Origin: CAJBVG01 sp943372995
GTDB taxonomy: Bacteria > Bacteroidota > Bacteroidia > Sphingobacteriales > Sphingobacteriaceae
DNA: 64,000 nucleotides
Assembly: GCA_943372995.1 (NCBI GenBank)
Contig: CALSAQ010000003.1
Coordinates: 372,001 to 436,000 of the forward strand
Direction: 5' to 3'
The notes below the pieces were generated by a model. The model saw nothing but the letters and a program-made list of their open reading frames with translations, was not told the DNA's origin and did no database searches. The stretch's first letter is position 1. The number at the start of each line of letters is the position of its first letter. The position numbers were made by a program, and so were the translations under genes. Below are positions 45,548-53,721 of this stretch, piece by piece.

Positions 45548-46009
45548 ATGGCAGAACTAAAAGTGGGAAGCAAGGCCCCTGTATTTAAAGCAAAAGATCA
45601 ATCGGGAAAGCTCGTTTCATTAAGCGATTATAAAGGCAAGAAATTGATTTTGTTTTTTTATCCTAAAGACAATACACCTACATGCACTATAGAAGCATGT
45701 AATTTAAGAGATAACTACTCCCTATTAAAAAAGAATGGATTCGAATTACTAGGAGTAAGTATCGACACCGAAAAATCTCATCAGAAATTTATTAAAAAGT
45801 TTGATTTACCTTTTCCTCTTTTATCGGATGTTGACCAAAAAATAGTTAATGATTATGGGTTATGGGTAGAAAAAATGTTATTCGGAAGAAAATACATGGG
45901 TACTGCCCGCACTACTTTTATTATCGACGAAAAAGGTAAAATAGCTCATATCATCGACAAGGTAGAATCAAAAGATCATGCGGGACAACTACTAAAATTA
46001 ATGAAGTAA
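45548..46009 (+). CDS. bcp: Bcp-type thioredoxin-dependent peroxiredoxin
   Basis: The 153-residue protein has the AhpC/TSA fold with PKDNTPTCTIEACNLRD: peroxidatic Cys46 and resolving Cys51, as in BCP/PrxQ. It reduces hydroperoxides, probably using thioredoxin. It starts 1 nt after the M23 stop. Its 3' end overlaps the convergent AHSA1 gene by 12 nt. Confidence 0.95.
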   Translation: MAELKVGSKAPVFKAKDQSGKLVSLSDYKGKKLILFFYPKDNTPTCTIEACNLRDNYSLLKKNGFELLGVSIDTEKSHQKFIKKFDLPFPLLSDVDQKIVNDYGLWVEKMLFGRKYMGTARTTFIIDEKGKIAHIIDKVESKDHAGQLLKLMK

Positions 46010-46480
46010 TAACTTGTCTAATTTATTGAAGATACTTACTAAACCCGATTCCATTCCACTTTTAATCATGGCATCGCGCGTCTCTACAGAAAAACATACA
46101 TCGTGAATAGTTACTTTTGTTCTTTCTGCTGATATTTCTTCAAACTTCATTTGTTCTAAAATAACATGCCCGCGTTCTGGTAACTCCATAAATTCTGCCG
46201 TATAAATTATACGTTCTGGCGCAGTAAGCTCATGTATCACACCTGCAAAAGTACAGAGTACCTGACCTTCTTGCGTTTTATTAATCCAACTATACGACCC
46301 GCCTGTTCGATAATCATGATGATTGAATTCCATGATGTAATCATTAGGTGCAAAGAATTTTACCATGATTTCAGGATCTGTAAATGCACGAAATACTTTA
46401 TCTCTACTCGCATCAAACTCTCTAATAACGAAAAGTTCTTGCTTGCCTTCTTCGGCAATAACTGTTGTTTTATTTTCCAT
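45998..46480 (-). CDS. SRPBCC/AHSA1-domain protein
   Basis: The 160-residue START-like protein (FVIREFDASRDKVFRAFTDPEIMVKFFAP; GMESGLVSIFNKLDKLL) belongs to the activator-of-Hsp90 homology family, small ligand-binding cavities often paired with an ArsR regulator. It follows the ArsR gene by 22 nt on the same strand and is probably cotranscribed. Its last four codons overlap the end of bcp. Confidence 0.92.
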   Translation of the reverse strand: MENKTTVIAEEGKQELFVIREFDASRDKVFRAFTDPEIMVKFFAPNDYIMEFNHHDYRTGGSYSWINKTQEGQVLCTFAGVIHELTAPERIIYTAEFMELPERGHVILEQMKFEEISAERTKVTIHDVCFSVETRDAMIKSGMESGLVSIFNKLDKLLLH

Positions 46481-46502
46481 TTCTGATTTGGTTAATTTCT
46501 TA

Positions 46503-46817
46503 CTATTTCATTTCTTTCAATATCTTATCCAATTTGTTAAAGCGTTTTTCCCATAATTCTTGGAAGGGTTTTAACCAATCAGCAACTTCTTTCATCTTCT
46601 TAGGATTTATTTGATAAAAAATCTCTCTTCCAACCTGCTCTTGCTTTAAAAGTTGGCATTCATTAAGAATTTGAATGTGTTTTGAAATGGTTTGTCTCGT
46701 CGAATCAAAATTCTCCGCAATTGCTCCGGGAGTCATGGCTTGAACCGCCAACAACGTTAAGATAGCTCTTCGTGTAGGGTCGGCTATTGCTTGAAATACA
46801 TCTCTTCTAATTTCCAT
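46503..46817 (-). CDS. ArsR-family winged-helix repressor
   Basis: The 104-residue regulator (QAIADPTRRAILTLL; AENFDSTRQTISKHIQIL) has no metal-binding CxC motif, as usual for the subgroup linked to AHSA1 proteins. Two GCAGT-N6-ACTGC-type palindromes surround its own -7 element TATATTTG, indicating autorepression. It forms an operon with the AHSA1 gene. Confidence 0.93.
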   Translation of the reverse strand: MEIRRDVFQAIADPTRRAILTLLAVQAMTPGAIAENFDSTRQTISKHIQILNECQLLKQEQVGREIFYQINPKKMKEVADWLKPFQELWEKRFNKLDKILKEMK

Positions 46818-46821
46818 ATGT

Positions 46822-46837
46822 GCAGCTATATGACTGC
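46822..46837. promoter_or_regulatory. ArsR operator half-copy
   Basis: GCAGCTATATGACTGC, an imperfect palindrome matching the site at 46847-46862, between the -7 element and the ATG. Confidence 0.55.
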
Positions 46838-46844
46838 AAATATA
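46837..46844 (-). promoter_or_regulatory. -7 element of the ArsR-AHSA1 operon
   Basis: TATATTTG on the minus strand, 19 nt before the ArsR ATG, bracketed by two operator-like palindromes. Confidence 0.6.
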
Positions 46845-46846
46845 AT

Positions 46847-46862
46847 GCAGTTATTTAACTGC
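46847..46862. promoter_or_regulatory. ArsR operator, perfect palindrome
   Basis: GCAGTTA-TT-TAACTGC is a perfect 16-bp palindrome located between the -33 and -7 regions of the ArsR promoter. Confidence 0.7.
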
Positions 46863-46886
46863 GCAAAATATTTTTAAAAAAAATTA

Positions 46887-47369
46887 TTAAGGGGTATCTC
46901 TTCCTACAAATCTGCCTTTACCTAATAGAAAGTTTATTGCCCTAATAATATTCTTTTGAAGTGTTTCTTCTGTTTTTAGATTGGCAAGATACCTTGTGAT
47001 CTCATTTTTTTTAGATTCAGATAAACTCTCAAATTTCGTTTTTGCGTCTGGATTTGCTTTAAGAGCCTCTAGAAATTGAGACGGGGCTTTTACCTTCCTG
47101 CTTTCTGGGTCGAACACTATAGTGAGTTCTATAATTTCACCAATGCGTTTAGGAGAGTTTTTGAGCATAGTGGTGTTTACATACAATCGCCAATCGCCAC
47201 TATATCTTACTAAAGTTTGTTTATATGCATTGCCATTAATAATGCCTTTTATGGGAATATGTCCTTTATTTTTACCTGCTTGTTGGAAAACTTCAAGCAA
47301 AATCTTTTCAGGAACAAATACAAAGGGGTTTATACCGATAATTTTTAGTTCTGCCTTGAAGGAATGCAT
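46887..47369 (-). CDS. DUF1905 / YdeI-type protein
   Basis: The 160-residue protein has an N-terminal DUF1905 beta barrel (FKAELKIIGINPFVFVPEKILLEVF; HIPIKGIINGNAYKQTLVRYSGDWRLYVN) and a C-terminal YdeI/bacteriocin-resistance-like helical part (FLEALKANPDAKTKFESLSESKKNEITRYLA). The start at 47369 is preferred over an upstream TTG at 47399 that lies in a hairpin. Function is not established; relatives have been linked to stress or peptide tolerance. Confidence 0.85.
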   Translation of the reverse strand: MHSFKAELKIIGINPFVFVPEKILLEVFQQAGKNKGHIPIKGIINGNAYKQTLVRYSGDWRLYVNTTMLKNSPKRIGEIIELTIVFDPESRKVKAPSQFLEALKANPDAKTKFESLSESKKNEITRYLANLKTEETLQKNIIRAINFLLGKGRFVGRDTP

Positions 47370-47385
47370 AAGTTGAAAATAATAT

Positions 47386-47422
47386 GCTAATAAAAACAAA
47401 AGCTTCGATTTCTCGAAGCTTT
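47386..47422 (-). terminator. Intrinsic-terminator-like hairpin in the DUF1905 leader
   Basis: The perfect 10-bp stem AAAGCTTCGA / TCGAAGCTTT with a 4-nt loop is followed on the minus strand by TTGTTTTTATT. It lies just upstream of the DUF1905 start, where no minus-strand gene precedes it, so it may be an attenuator. Confidence 0.5.
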
Positions 47423-47570
47423 CGTACCTAACTAAACTAAATTAAATTACCTTTTTGATGTTTAACGGGTGATATTAAGAAATGTTACACTAATTGTAAA
47501 ATTAAATACGGATTGCATGCAAACTGAGCCTAAACAGGAAATTTCTAATCGAAAAATTCGATAAAATGAG

Positions 47571-47578
47571 TACTTTTG
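47571..47578 (+). promoter_or_regulatory. -7 element that sets the transketolase N start
   Basis: TACTTTTG matches TAnnTTTG and lies 20 nt before the ATG at 47599. It lies inside the longer frame that opens at 47566, which it argues against. Confidence 0.5.
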
Positions 47579-47598
47579 AACCAAAATATAGCCTTTTT

Positions 47599-48441
47599 AT
47601 GTCGTCAGTAGCAGAATTAGAAAAAATTGCCTCTCAAGTGCGTAGAGATATTGTTCGTATGGTACATGCCTGTCAATCGGGTCACCCAGGTGGTTCATTA
47701 GGATGTGCTGATTTTCTCACCGCTTTGTATTTTGAAGTAATGAATCATAATAAAGACTTCAAAATGGATGGTAAAAATGAAGATTTATTCTTTTTATCAA
47801 ACGGACATATTTCTCCTGTATGGTATTCTGTATTAGCGCGTAGTGGTTATTTCCCAGTTGCAGAACTAGCGACTTTCAGAAAAATCGACACTCGCTTACA
47901 AGGTCACCCTACTACTGCTGAACATCTTCCTGGTGTGCGAGTAGCATCTGGATCTTTAGGCCAAGGCTTATCAGTAGCCCTAGGTGCTGCTCAAGTTAAA
48001 AAACTTAACCACGACGCTTCAATCGTATATACCCTTCATGGTGATGGAGAATTACAAGAAGGTCAGATTTGGGAAGCGGCAATGTATGCAGCTCATCATA
48101 AAATAGATAATATAATTTCAACGATAGACCTTAACGGTCAGCAAATAGACGGATCTACCGAAAAAGTAATGTCGCTTGGCGATATTAAATCGAAATGGTT
48201 AGCGTTTGGATGGGATGTACTCGAAATGGATGGAAACAACATGCAAGAAGTGATAGATACCTTATCAAAAGCAAAATCTCATACCGGAAAAGGCAAACCT
48301 GTTTTAATTTTAATGAAAACAGAAATGGGTGCCGGAGTAGATTTTATGATGGGTTCTCATAAATGGCATGGTGTAGCTCCTAACAACGAGCAACTCGCTT
48401 CAGCATTAGCACAATTAGAAGAAACTTTATCCGATTATTAA
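47599..48441 (+). CDS. Transketolase, N-terminal (TPP-binding) subunit
   Basis: The 280-residue protein is the TPP-pyrophosphate-binding half of a split transketolase (IVRMVHACQSGHPGGSLGCADFL; GDGELQEGQIWEAAMYA; TIDLNGQQIDGS). It moves two-carbon units in the pentose phosphate pathway together with the C-terminal half at 51.3 kb. The start at 47599 matches the usual MxxxxELEKIASQVRRD and follows a -7 element. The two halves are separated by two unrelated von Willebrand A genes. Confidence 0.93.
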   Translation: MSSVAELEKIASQVRRDIVRMVHACQSGHPGGSLGCADFLTALYFEVMNHNKDFKMDGKNEDLFFLSNGHISPVWYSVLARSGYFPVAELATFRKIDTRLQGHPTTAEHLPGVRVASGSLGQGLSVALGAAQVKKLNHDASIVYTLHGDGELQEGQIWEAAMYAAHHKIDNIISTIDLNGQQIDGSTEKVMSLGDIKSKWLAFGWDVLEMDGNNMQEVIDTLSKAKSHTGKGKPVLILMKTEMGAGVDFMMGSHKWHGVAPNNEQLASALAQLEETLSDY

Positions 48442-48452
48442 TCGAACATATT

Positions 48453-49844
48453 TTGCTGCGAAAGAAATTCACTTTTACATCGGCCATTTTTTTTATTGTT
48501 GTATTGATATTATCAATGCAGCCCTTTGCGCATGCGCAAATGAAAAGTGCGGTTAAACCTACTCGTGTGCTCTTTATATTAGATGCCTCTGGGAGTATGG
48601 CTGGTAAATGGAAGGAAAGCACAAAAATGGAAATGGCTAAAAAAATTATCACTCATTTAGCCGATAGTTTAAGCAGAGAAAATATACAATTTGCAGTTAG
48701 AGTTTTTGGACATCAAAAAGATAAAAGCTTTGAAGATTGCAAGGACACTAAATTAGAACTGCCTTTTAATCCAAGCAACTCTTCTCTTTTACCTAAAACC
48801 CTAGATAGAATTCAAGCAAAAGGATACTCTCCTATTGCCTTATCTCTAGAAGCAGCTATCAACGATTTCCCTCTTACTAAAACTGAGCAACGCCCTATAA
48901 TTATTTTAATTTCCGATGGCTTTGAAAATTGTACAGGCGAGCCATGTATTGCGAGTTCCAAACTACAAGCTGCAGGAATATATCTTCGACCTTATATTGT
49001 TGGACTAGGATTAACACCCGAGCAGAAAAAACAATTTGAATGTGTTGGACAGATTTTCGACATTCAAGAGAGTGATGATTTAAACCAAGGACAGATTGCG
49101 AGTGTTGTGATTACTTCTATGCTAAACCCCACTAGCTTACAAGTAAACTTATTAAACGTAAACGAAAAACCAACGGAAACGAATGTGGGTATGAGTTTTT
49201 TCAACCAGAGCAATGCTTCATTAAAATACAATTTCTATCATACCTTAAATGCATTTAATCAGCCCGACACATTATTTATCGACCCAAGCATTAGGTATAA
49301 CATAAAAGTACATACACACCCATCAAAAATATTAAAAGATGTTGAGCTTGTTCAAGGTAAACATACTGTTAAGGCATTAGAAACTCCACAAGGTTCACTA
49401 AAGCTAAGCATGACAGGAAACACCAAAGCAAAGAACATAAAATGCATCATCAAACAAAATGGTCAGATTATTAATGTGCAGGATTTAAACACTACCATCT
49501 CCTATTTAATTGGGACTTACGACATTGATATTTTAACCACTCCAATGATTAGCATGGAGCAAATTGATATTTTACAATCGCAAACAAAAACCATAAATGT
49601 AACCAACCCTGGTATGTTACAAGTGAACAAGGCCGCAGGTTATTTATACATTTACAAAAAGAGTGCTACCAATAAATTAGAAAGAATATATACCATTGAT
49701 GCAAACACCAACAAAGAAACGGTTTCGCTTCAACCAGGTCATTACGAATTAATTTTTAGGGCAAAAGCAAGTACAACTAGTAAGTCGAGCGTTAGTAAAA
49801 AAGTAACTATCGTTTCGGGTGTGTCAACTAGTATTAATTTTTAA
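48453..49844 (+). CDS. Secreted von Willebrand A domain protein, copy 1
   Basis: The 463-residue protein has a signal peptide (cleavage about 29, AHAQ) and a VWA domain with the MIDAS motif DASGSM (44-49), GYSPIALSL and SDGFENC. About 230 residues of beta-rich repeats follow. It starts with TTG; no ATG fits the signal peptide. It is a tandem paralogue of the next gene, with shared stretches such as LNxxxKPTE. It lies 11 nt after the transketolase N gene. Likely binds metal and a protein partner in the periplasm or outside; function unknown. Confidence 0.85.
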   Translation: MLRKKFTFTSAIFFIVVLILSMQPFAHAQMKSAVKPTRVLFILDASGSMAGKWKESTKMEMAKKIITHLADSLSRENIQFAVRVFGHQKDKSFEDCKDTKLELPFNPSNSSLLPKTLDRIQAKGYSPIALSLEAAINDFPLTKTEQRPIIILISDGFENCTGEPCIASSKLQAAGIYLRPYIVGLGLTPEQKKQFECVGQIFDIQESDDLNQGQIASVVITSMLNPTSLQVNLLNVNEKPTETNVGMSFFNQSNASLKYNFYHTLNAFNQPDTLFIDPSIRYNIKVHTHPSKILKDVELVQGKHTVKALETPQGSLKLSMTGNTKAKNIKCIIKQNGQIINVQDLNTTISYLIGTYDIDILTTPMISMEQIDILQSQTKTINVTNPGMLQVNKAAGYLYIYKKSATNKLERIYTIDANTNKETVSLQPGHYELIFRAKASTTSKSSVSKKVTIVSGVSTSINF

Positions 49845-49845
49845 C

Positions 49846-51219
49846 ATGAAAAGAATAATTGTTATCCCACTGCTCCTGTTTTGTTCTGTGCTATTTGCAC
49901 AAGGACCAACAAAGCCTGTAGTAAAAACAAGGATACTATTTGTGTTAGATGCTTCTGGTAGTATGACTAATCCATGGGGAGCAAGTAATCGATTTCGTGC
50001 TTCAAAAACTATTATATCGAGCATGTTAGACTCTTTACAAAAAGTGCCGAATCTAGAAATAGGCTTGCGTGTTTTTGGAAGTTTATCGCCATTAAATGCA
50101 AACGATTGTAAAGACACTAAATTAGAAGCACCGATTAGAGCAAATAATTCTGGTAACATTAAAAACAAATTAAACGCATTAAGTGCAAAAGGAATTACAC
50201 CAATAGCATACACCTTAGAGCAATGTGCAAACGACTTTATTTACAGTGGAGAGAACTACAGAAACATTGTTGTTCTTATTACCGATGGTATTGAATCTTG
50301 TAAAGGAAATGCTTGCGAGGTTTCTAAAAAACTACAGAGTAAAGGAATATTTTTACAACCTTTTATTATTGGATTAGGGTTAACCCCTGAAGCCGCAGAA
50401 ACATTTGAATGTGTGGGTAGATATGATGATGCACAAGATGAGATAGGATTTAAACGTTCTTTAAAAAGTGTGATGAACACCATTTTAAACAGTAGCACTT
50501 CACAAATAAATCTACTTGATGAAAATGGTAAGCCAACGGAGTCGAATGTACCTATTAGCATTTACGACCAAAGTGCGGAGTTACTTCGTTATCATTTTAT
50601 TCATACCTTAAACTCAAGAGGGAATCCGGATACACTACAATTAGATCCTGTAAATAAATACAACCTGATTGTACACACCATTCCTCCTATCTATAAAAAT
50701 GATGTGGTTGTTCTTCCTAACCAACATAGTATTATCAATATCCCTGCTGCGCAAGGAGAACTGATTATTCAAACAGAAGGACTAAGTACCTACAAAGATT
50801 TATCAACCATCATCAAACAAAACAATAAGGATGAAATTATCGATCGTTTAGATATTAATCAGAAGAGAAAATACTTAGTTGGTACTTATGATGTTGAAAT
50901 TCTTACGCTACCACGAATTAGCATTTCTAATCTAAAAATTAAACAAAGCGAAACTACCACCATAAAAATCCCTGCCCCTGGTTTACTCACCATATTAAAT
51001 ACAAATGCAGTACCTATTTTTGGCAGTATTTATATCGAAAGAGGTCAAGATTTGGAATGGGTTTGCGATATAAATGGTAATTCGGTTACAGAAACGATTA
51101 CCCTACAACCAGGAACCTTTCATATTATTTATAAAAATAAAGGCTCAAAAAAGACCATGAGCACAAGAACGGAGCGATTCCAAATTAGTTCGGGAAGTTC
51201 ATATTCAATACGCTTTTAA
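49846..51219 (+). CDS. Secreted von Willebrand A domain protein, copy 2
   Basis: The 457-residue paralogue of the preceding gene has a signal peptide (about 1-19), the MIDAS motif DASGSM (35-40), KGITPIAYTLEQ, and the same downstream domains. It shares the motifs DCKDTKLE, GLGLTPE and FECVG with copy 1. A frame opens at 49819, but the ATG at 49846 starts the signal peptide 1 nt after the copy 1 stop. The pair looks like a tandem duplication with strong coupling. Confidence 0.87.
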   Translation: MKRIIVIPLLLFCSVLFAQGPTKPVVKTRILFVLDASGSMTNPWGASNRFRASKTIISSMLDSLQKVPNLEIGLRVFGSLSPLNANDCKDTKLEAPIRANNSGNIKNKLNALSAKGITPIAYTLEQCANDFIYSGENYRNIVVLITDGIESCKGNACEVSKKLQSKGIFLQPFIIGLGLTPEAAETFECVGRYDDAQDEIGFKRSLKSVMNTILNSSTSQINLLDENGKPTESNVPISIYDQSAELLRYHFIHTLNSRGNPDTLQLDPVNKYNLIVHTIPPIYKNDVVVLPNQHSIINIPAAQGELIIQTEGLSTYKDLSTIIKQNNKDEIIDRLDINQKRKYLVGTYDVEILTLPRISISNLKIKQSETTTIKIPAPGLLTILNTNAVPIFGSIYIERGQDLEWVCDINGNSVTETITLQPGTFHIIYKNKGSKKTMSTRTERFQISSGSSYSIRF

Positions 51220-51235
51220 TTAATATTAGAACACT

Positions 51236-51243
51236 TATATTTG
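51236..51243 (+). promoter_or_regulatory. -7 element of the transketolase C gene
   Basis: TATATTTG, 17 nt before the ATG at 51261, gives this gene its own promoter downstream of the VWA pair. Confidence 0.6.
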
Positions 51244-51260
51244 CACAAAATAACCCTAAA

Positions 51261-52214
51261 ATGAAACAATACACTTACACAGAAAAAAAAGATACTCGTT
51301 CGGGATTTGGAGCTGGATTAGCTGAGTTGGGAAATACCAATGCCGATGTTGTCGCATTATGTGCCGACTTAACAGGATCTTTAAAAATGGATGCATTTGC
51401 AAAAGATCATCCAGATCGTTTTTTTCAAGTAGGTATTGCAGAAGCAAACATGATTGGATTAGCGGCTGGTATGACCATTGGAGGGAAAATCCCTTTCACT
51501 GGAACTTTTGCTAATTTCTCAACAGGGCGTGTGTACGATCAAATTCGTCAATCGGTAGCCTACTCTCAAAAAAATGTTAAGATTTGTGCATCGCATGCTG
51601 GCTTAACTCTTGGAGAAGATGGTGCTACTCACCAAATATTAGAAGATATAGGTTTAATGAAAATGCTACCTAATATGGTAGTTATTAATCCTTGTGATTA
51701 CAATCAGACTAAAGCAGCAACCATTGCTATTGCAAAATACAACGGACCAGTTTACTTAAGATTCGGAAGACCAGCAGTACCTAATTTCACTCCCGCAGAT
51801 CAAGTGTTTGAGATAGGTAAAGCCTTACATCTAAACGAGGGTAAAGACGTAAGTATTTTTGCAACTGGCCATCTAGTTTGGAAAGCTATTGAAGCTGGGC
51901 AACAATTGGCAGAAATGGGAATTAGCGCAGAAATAATAAACATCCATACCATTAAACCTTTAGACGCTCAAGCCGTCCTAACATCAGTTCGCAAAACAAG
52001 GTGTGTAGTTACAGCAGAAGAACATCAAAAAAACGGAGGGTTAGGAGATAGTATCGCTCAATTATTAGGAGAACACTTTCCAGCTCCAATCGAAATGGTT
52101 GCCGTTAATGATAGTTTCGGAGAAAGTGGTACACCCGACGAACTCATGAAAAAATATGGGTTAGAAACCCCAAATATTATTGCTGCAGTTCAGAAAGTGA
52201 TGAGTAGAAAATAA
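51261..52214 (+). CDS. Transketolase, C-terminal subunit
   Basis: The 317-residue protein has the pyrimidine-binding domain (FFQVGIAEANMIGLAAGM, with the conserved Glu for TPP activation; GLTLGEDGATHQ) and the C-terminal transketolase domain (GHLVWKAIEAGQQL; TAEEHQKNGGLG). It pairs with the N-terminal half encoded 2.8 kb upstream. It has its own TATATTTG promoter. Confidence 0.95.
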   Translation: MKQYTYTEKKDTRSGFGAGLAELGNTNADVVALCADLTGSLKMDAFAKDHPDRFFQVGIAEANMIGLAAGMTIGGKIPFTGTFANFSTGRVYDQIRQSVAYSQKNVKICASHAGLTLGEDGATHQILEDIGLMKMLPNMVVINPCDYNQTKAATIAIAKYNGPVYLRFGRPAVPNFTPADQVFEIGKALHLNEGKDVSIFATGHLVWKAIEAGQQLAEMGISAEIINIHTIKPLDAQAVLTSVRKTRCVVTAEEHQKNGGLGDSIAQLLGEHFPAPIEMVAVNDSFGESGTPDELMKKYGLETPNIIAAVQKVMSRK

Positions 52215-52241
52215 ATTCTGAATGCAGCGCAAATAAAGCGC

Positions 52242-52793
52242 ATGACGAATTACCCTTCCGACCAAGAAATCTTAAACGCTTTTCGCATCGAGAAATCGAA
52301 GGAACATGCCTTTTCATTACTAATAAAGAAATACGAACAAAAAGTATACGCTCAAATTCGGAGGCAAATTGCAAACCACGAGGATGCCGATGATGTAATG
52401 CAGGAGGTTTTTATTAAAGTTTGGAAAGGCTTACATCAATTCCGAGAAGACGCTCAATTATATACTTGGCTATTTCGTATTGTATACAATGAGTGCATTA
52501 ATCATCATCGAAAAAACAAACAAAACATACATGTACTAGTAGATGAAGCAGATGAAACTACATTTCTATCTCAGGTAAGCGACAATCCTATGTCTGGGGA
52601 ACAAATACAACGAAAACTGCAATTAGCCATAGACACATTACCTGAAAAGCAGAAAATAGTGTTTCATTTAAAGTATTACCAAGAACTAAAATATGAGGAA
52701 ATCTCTGAAATGCTTGGAACTAGCGTAGGTGCATTAAAGGCCTCATTTCATATTGCTGTAAAGAAAATTGAAAATTATTTACTTGAGCATTAA
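52242..52793 (+). CDS. ECF-type RNA polymerase sigma factor
   Basis: The 183-residue sigma-70 family protein has region 2 (DADDVMQEVFIKVWKGLHQFREDAQLYTWLFRIVYNECINHHR) and region 4 (LPEKQKIVFHLKYYQELKYEEISEMLGTSVGALKASF). It starts 27 nt after the transketolase C stop and heads a three-gene set with a putative anti-sigma and a Spy-like periplasmic protein, suggesting an envelope stress response. Confidence 0.95.
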   Translation: MTNYPSDQEILNAFRIEKSKEHAFSLLIKKYEQKVYAQIRRQIANHEDADDVMQEVFIKVWKGLHQFREDAQLYTWLFRIVYNECINHHRKNKQNIHVLVDEADETTFLSQVSDNPMSGEQIQRKLQLAIDTLPEKQKIVFHLKYYQELKYEEISEMLGTSVGALKASFHIAVKKIENYLLEH

Positions 52794-52823
52794 ACTATTT
52801 ACAACGAACGGTATCTTATAAAT

Positions 52824-53261
52824 ATGAACAACGAATTGAAAAAAGAACTTGAAGAAATAGCCCCAAGCTTGGCTAATATCCCAAAAGAGGATATACAAGC
52901 ACCTGAAGGCTATTTTGATTCTTTTGAGAAAAGGATGATGGCCAAAATTAAAGCAGAAAACATAGAGCCTGAAAATATCATCCCTCTATTTCCATCAAAG
53001 AGAAATTGGTCGAACTATATTGCAGCTGCTGTGATCTTGTTTTTTATTGGCTTTTCGATTGTTTTGTATAAAATTAATCAAGAGTCGGCTACAAATACAT
53101 CAATAAATACAACCGCTTCTATAGAAGATATTTATTTATCTGAAATTGATGAGGAAAGTATTATAGAGTATACAAATACACATTCACAAACTAACAATAC
53201 ATCGGAAATCGAATTGTACCAATCATACATCGACGAAGAAACTATTATAGAACAATTATAA
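52824..53261 (+). CDS. Putative membrane anti-sigma factor
   Basis: The 145-residue protein has an N-terminal cytoplasmic part (EEIAPSLANIPKEDIQAPEGYFDSFEKRMM), one membrane helix (YIAAAVILFFIGFSIVLYKI, about 68-87) and an acidic outer tail. It has no zinc motif. The placement 30 nt after the sigma gene and the topology fit an anti-sigma factor; there is no direct sequence proof. Confidence 0.7.
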   Translation: MNNELKKELEEIAPSLANIPKEDIQAPEGYFDSFEKRMMAKIKAENIEPENIIPLFPSKRNWSNYIAAAVILFFIGFSIVLYKINQESATNTSINTTASIEDIYLSEIDEESIIEYTNTHSQTNNTSEIELYQSYIDEETIIEQL

Positions 53262-53271
53262 GATTAATACC

Positions 53272-53721
53272 ATGAAAAGACTATACATCATATTATCACT
53301 CATTCTAGTATGCTCTAGTTTCACTCAAGCTCAAGAAAAAAGAAGAGAAGAAATTGAAGCATTTAGAGTCGCATACTTTACTCGCCAATTAAACCTTACA
53401 GCAGATGAAGCAAAAAAATTCTGGCCAGTGTTTAATGAGATGCAAACAGAAATGCAGAAAATCCAAAAAGACAAGCGTGCTCGTCATCGTACCATAAAAC
53501 AAGGTATGGAATCATTATCGGATGCTGAACTCGAAAAAATGATTAACGACGAAATGGCTGCAAAACAAAAAGAACTAGACATTGAAAAAAAATATCACGA
53601 AAAGTTTAAAGATATTTTACCTATGCAAAAACTAGCACTTTACTATAGAGCTCAAGACGGATTCAAAAGAGAGTTACTCAGAAAACTACAAGATCAACAC
53701 AAAGCAAAAGACGCTAACTAA
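53272..53721 (+). CDS. Spy/CpxP-like periplasmic helical protein
   Basis: The 149-residue protein has a signal peptide (cleavage near FTQAQ, about 21) and a charged all-helical mature part with LNLTADEAKKFWPVFNEMQ, similar to the LTxxQ-type repeat of Spy/CpxP/ZraP proteins, and a second helix pair. It may act as a periplasmic chaperone or sensor for the sigma/anti-sigma pair 10 nt upstream. Its end overlaps the convergent corA by 4 nt. Confidence 0.7.
   Translation: MKRLYIILSLILVCSSFTQAQEKRREEIEAFRVAYFTRQLNLTADEAKKFWPVFNEMQTEMQKIQKDKRARHRTIKQGMESLSDAELEKMINDEMAAKQKELDIEKKYHEKFKDILPMQKLALYYRAQDGFKRELLRKLQDQHKAKDAN

Noticed and set aside
45998..46009. 12-bp convergent overlap of bcp and the AHSA1 gene as a misassembly or wrong frame
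   Set aside because: Both frames are intact to the stop with conserved ends; short tail-to-tail overlaps are normal in compact genomes.
47599..52214. Transketolase halves as a frameshifted or broken gene
   Set aside because: Each half has a proper start, stop and promoter element, and split transketolase is known in many bacteria; the sequence between them is two intact genes.
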